Positions 61,196 through 64,000 of a stretch of 64,000 nucleotides of DNA are shown here, in pieces; positions within the stretch are counted from its first letter, which is position 1; the number at the start of each line of letters is the position of its first letter. Below the pieces are notes generated by a model. The model worked only from the letters and a program-made list of their open reading frames with translations. It ran no database searches and was not told the origin of the DNA. The DNA lies in NCBI GenBank assembly GCA_002104985.1, contig MCGO01000016.1:558001-622000 (forward strand), in the 5' to 3' direction. Made by a program: the position numbers and the translations under genes. This DNA comes from Rhizoclosmatium globosum. Lineage: Eukaryota; Chytridiomycota; Chytridiomycetes; Chytridiales; Chytriomycetaceae.

Positions 61196-64000
61196 ATGGA
61201 CCACCACCCCTTTCCGTTCAAGAACCAGTCGTCAATTACAGTTGCTCTGATAGGACCTTATAGCTTGTAAGGTGTTTGTTTAGACTGCGTTCTGACTTGA
61301 TGGCTTAGATTTTCGGGACTGACATATGATGGTTTTGAGGTTGTGGGGGAATGGATCAGTTGAATATACCGCGTTGGGAGACTTAAATCAATGGTATATT
61401 CTAGTCACGTTGAGTAGAATCTGATGAAGTTGGCATAGGGGTGATCCGTCTTGGTTTTATTGGAATCAAATAGCACTGGAGATTGCAATCAATGATGTTA
61501 ACCGAGATCCTACTGTGTTGCCAAATACGACTATACGGATAAAGCGATTCGATAATGGGAATGGGAAGTACGAAGGCTCTGACGGATCTTTGGGTCGTGC
61601 AATGGTGTTGGCTTATGATATTGCGAATAATCATCAAGGTAGTTTTTGAAATAATGTTGCCGTACTTAAAACTTCAATTTCAATGGATTAAGATGTCGTG
61701 GCTGTCTTTGGAGACTTTTATGGTAAAAGCATGGTATCAGATGGAGAAGTGTATAGTTACTACAAAATTCCACAATGGTGCTTAGTGCTACAGCATATTT
61801 TTGTCTTCTAAAACATTTCTTAGTACTGGAAGCACGACTTTGTCGAAACTCTCAAGTCGGACGAATTACCCGTATTACTTTCAACTGTTTCCTGCAACTG
61901 GTTGGGTTGAATCGATTGGAATCACATTAAAGACGTGGCGTGTTACGAGAGCTGGTTTGGTTTGTTCGGGCGGGGTCGCTAATGAATGTAATCACTTCAA
62001 CGTTCCTCATTTTCCGTTGTCTCACTACGCATAAAATCCAGTATGCGAACAAATAGTTCAAGTACTCTCAACTAAATTTGACATCCAATTTCTCGTGTGG
62101 GTGAGCGTCGATGACCCAAAGCCGTTGGGATACATTGCGCAAAAGTTGGGTCAAGCGGATGCTCGATATATATTCTTATCGCAAGTCCTTCTGACACTGC
62201 GCAGATATACTTTGGATTAGCCACGTTTGTGTTCTTGGAAATACGTGGCTTACATTTACTAATGCTGAACAATCTAGAAAATATAATCTCGTAGGATCAA
62301 AATACGTCTGGTTCACTGCAAATCAGCCCATCTTCGGGAAGAACGCAACTGCACAATGGGGTTCCGACTATTTCAAGTATGCACGGAATGATGTTTCCGA
62401 TGGGATACAATTCCATGAATTCGTACATGGATCAACTTGCCAACGAGTATGTGAAAGAAGTTCAAGAGTTTCAGGCTCCTTGGGGAATGTGAGTTTTCCC
62501 TCCGGTTTGAGGAATCTTCAATAACAACGACAACCAAGCGCATTCGATTGGTCTACAATGTACTACTGGTTTGATATGACGCTTTTGTATGATTGTCCCA
62601 AGTTGTTTGCGAAAGGGGTTGATAACGTTTGTACTTTGTTTGATAAATGTTTGATGTTGAAACTCGTTCAGCTTCTTCGATTTAACTCGTCTTTCACCAC
62701 ACAAATGTTGGCTTCACGGAAATTACAGCAATATATGGATTGGTCTTTGTTCAGGAATACTGGATATCGTGGATTGAATGGAGACCCTTTGTTGCTAACG
62801 AAGAATGGAGATGTAGCCACGTAAATCTGCTTTTTAGTTTGGATTTGGGCTAAAAGTTAAAAGATCATATTATCTATACTATGTTGATGGTCTGGACGCA
62901 ACATTCAATCTAGTTCGTACGTATACTGAATGCACCTAAAGTTATCGCTAACATCACACCAGCATTCGCAGCCACTGATATCAATGTTACCACATTCTCG
63001 TACTTGAACAATTCAAAACCAGTATTTTACGATGGCGGCTCAACACCTCCTCCTGACAGCCCACAGTTCACGTATGCAACAATAACATCTTCAAGTTCCA
63101 CAGGAACAACGTTGATATTCTTTGCGGCAAGTGGAATCGCTTTGAACTTTGTTTTTATTGGATTTCTGTTGTTCTTCTGGAACATCAAGTCATTTCATTT
63201 AGGATCGAAAATATTGACCATTATCATTATCATTGGGTCCCTTCCATCATATATCGCAAACATGCTTTATTTAAATCAAGTAACTGTTTTAGGCTGTTTG
63301 ATGCGTCAGTGGCTTCAAACTTGCTCATTTGCTGTGATCTATGGAACTTTGTTGGCCAAGAATACAAGACTACTGGTTGTTTACACGTCCAAAGATAAAC
63401 TAACTACGGCAGCTACAAAAGAGTTTAGATATATCTGTCTTGCAGCCGGTTTAATTGTTGTTGAAATTGTGATATTGGTTACATGGACTGTCTATTCCAA
63501 TTGGATTGTGATTGATATTATGATACCAAGGGACCTGGTACAACAAGTATGCGTCAATACAGCGTCATCGAAAATCATACCGATTGAAGCGGTATTGTGG
63601 GCGTATAATGGAGTAATCATCCTTGGTCTCTACTTCATGTCGTATTACACACGACGGGTTCCTCCTATACATTCGGACAGCAATAAGCTCCTGATTTCCG
63701 GTTTGTTGCTGACTCTCTCAATGGTAATTTGGTTTACAGTGAGTCCATCCGACCATGACAGTCAGCACGAAGAATTAATAGAAGCCGTCCTGATCTATCT
63801 AAACACAACAAGCCCTATTTTAATGGATATGAGCCCTAGAATAATCTCAATGGCAAATACTTGGGCTTTGAAAGGAAACGCAAAACCTCACACAAAAACA
63901 AGTAAATTGACCCATTCAACCTCATTTGCACAGTCCCATTCACAAACGGGCTCCATCAAGAATCGTAATGTTATGCAGACTTCAGACATGTACCCTGTTT
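61196..64000 (+). CDS. Class C GPCR-like receptor, third copy (3' end outside window)
   Basis: Starts at ATG 61196 (MDHHPFPFKNQ) with SITVALIGPYSL, the first strand of the ligand domain. Then FEVVGEMDQLNIP, PSWFYWNQIALEIAINDVN, TTIRIKRFDNGNGK, AMVLAYDIANNHQ, VVAVFGDFYGKS, YPYYFQLFPATGWVESIGI, GYIAQKLGQADARYIFLS, TTQMLASRKLQQYMDWSLF, YDGGSTPPPDSPQFTYA and seven hydrophobic helices from 63.11 to 63.83 kb, ending PILMDMSPRIISM, and a Ser/Thr/Lys tail cut at 64000. Introns and slips occur at about 61270-61420, 61640-61690, 61780-61840, 62200, 62490-62550 and 62820-62960; the 7TM exon itself (62960 onward) is unbroken. It matches the receptors at the left end and at 11.5 kb in every block. No signal peptide is seen in this start. 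Ligand unknown. Confidence 0.8.

Overview
This is nuclear DNA from an early-diverging, zoosporic-type fungus; a chytrid (Chytridiomycota) is the best fit. The genes are split by short introns (mostly 45-80 nt, GTRAGT donors, YAG acceptors) and packed tightly on both strands. The content mixes a fungal core (MIR1-type phosphate carrier, PHS1 dehydratase, MED14, MCM2, a vacuolar-type carboxypeptidase) with families typical of chytrids and animals and rare in Dikarya: class C GPCRs, voltage-gated channels with a cyclic-nucleotide-binding domain, a Ral-like GTPase, a PHYHD1-like dioxygenase, a C7orf25/UPF0415 protein and an F-box/ankyrin protein. No transposase, reverse transcriptase, CRISPR array, viral gene or toxin gene was recognised.

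Layout. 1-912 (+): 3' end of a class C GPCR. 1-11.4 kb: TMEM198-like membrane protein (-), F-box/ankyrin/membrane protein (+), PHS1 (-), small secreted Cys-rich protein (-), UPF0415 (+), TLDc protein (+), tRNA-Asp and tRNA-Glu (-), and a two-finger zinc protein (-). 11.5-14.6 kb (+): second class C GPCR. 14.7-29.4 kb (+): MCM2, two tandem phosphate carriers, a giant coiled-coil protein. 29.5-34.9 kb (+): tandem pair of unknown proteins. 35.1-37.8 kb: Cys-rich F-box-like protein (+), Ral GTPase (+), PHYHD1-like dioxygenase (-). 37.8-43.1 kb (+): tandem pair of multi-pass proteins with a Cys-containing ectodomain. 43.2-56.3 kb (all -): DUF1295 reductase, MED14, tandem pair of CNBD channels. 56.8-60.7 kb (+): MBOAT lysophospholipid acyltransferase and M20 carboxypeptidase. 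60.9 kb: tRNA-Ser(AGA). 61.2-64.0 kb (+): third class C GPCR, cut by the window end.

Two themes stand out. First, local duplication: four adjacent same-strand paralogue pairs plus three dispersed class C receptors, with membrane sensing and signalling (receptors, CNBD channels, Ral, the new ectodomain family) heavily represented. That the receptors and channels act together is inference only. Second, most long genes are broken by single-base frame slips, nearly all of which look like loss of one base from a homopolymer, including in MCM2 and inside a tRNA anticodon loop. I therefore read them as assembly errors, not pseudogenes, and annotate each gene across the breaks. Where a gene is described as spanning breaks, start, stop and conserved motifs are read directly from the sequence, but the joined reading frame is inference.
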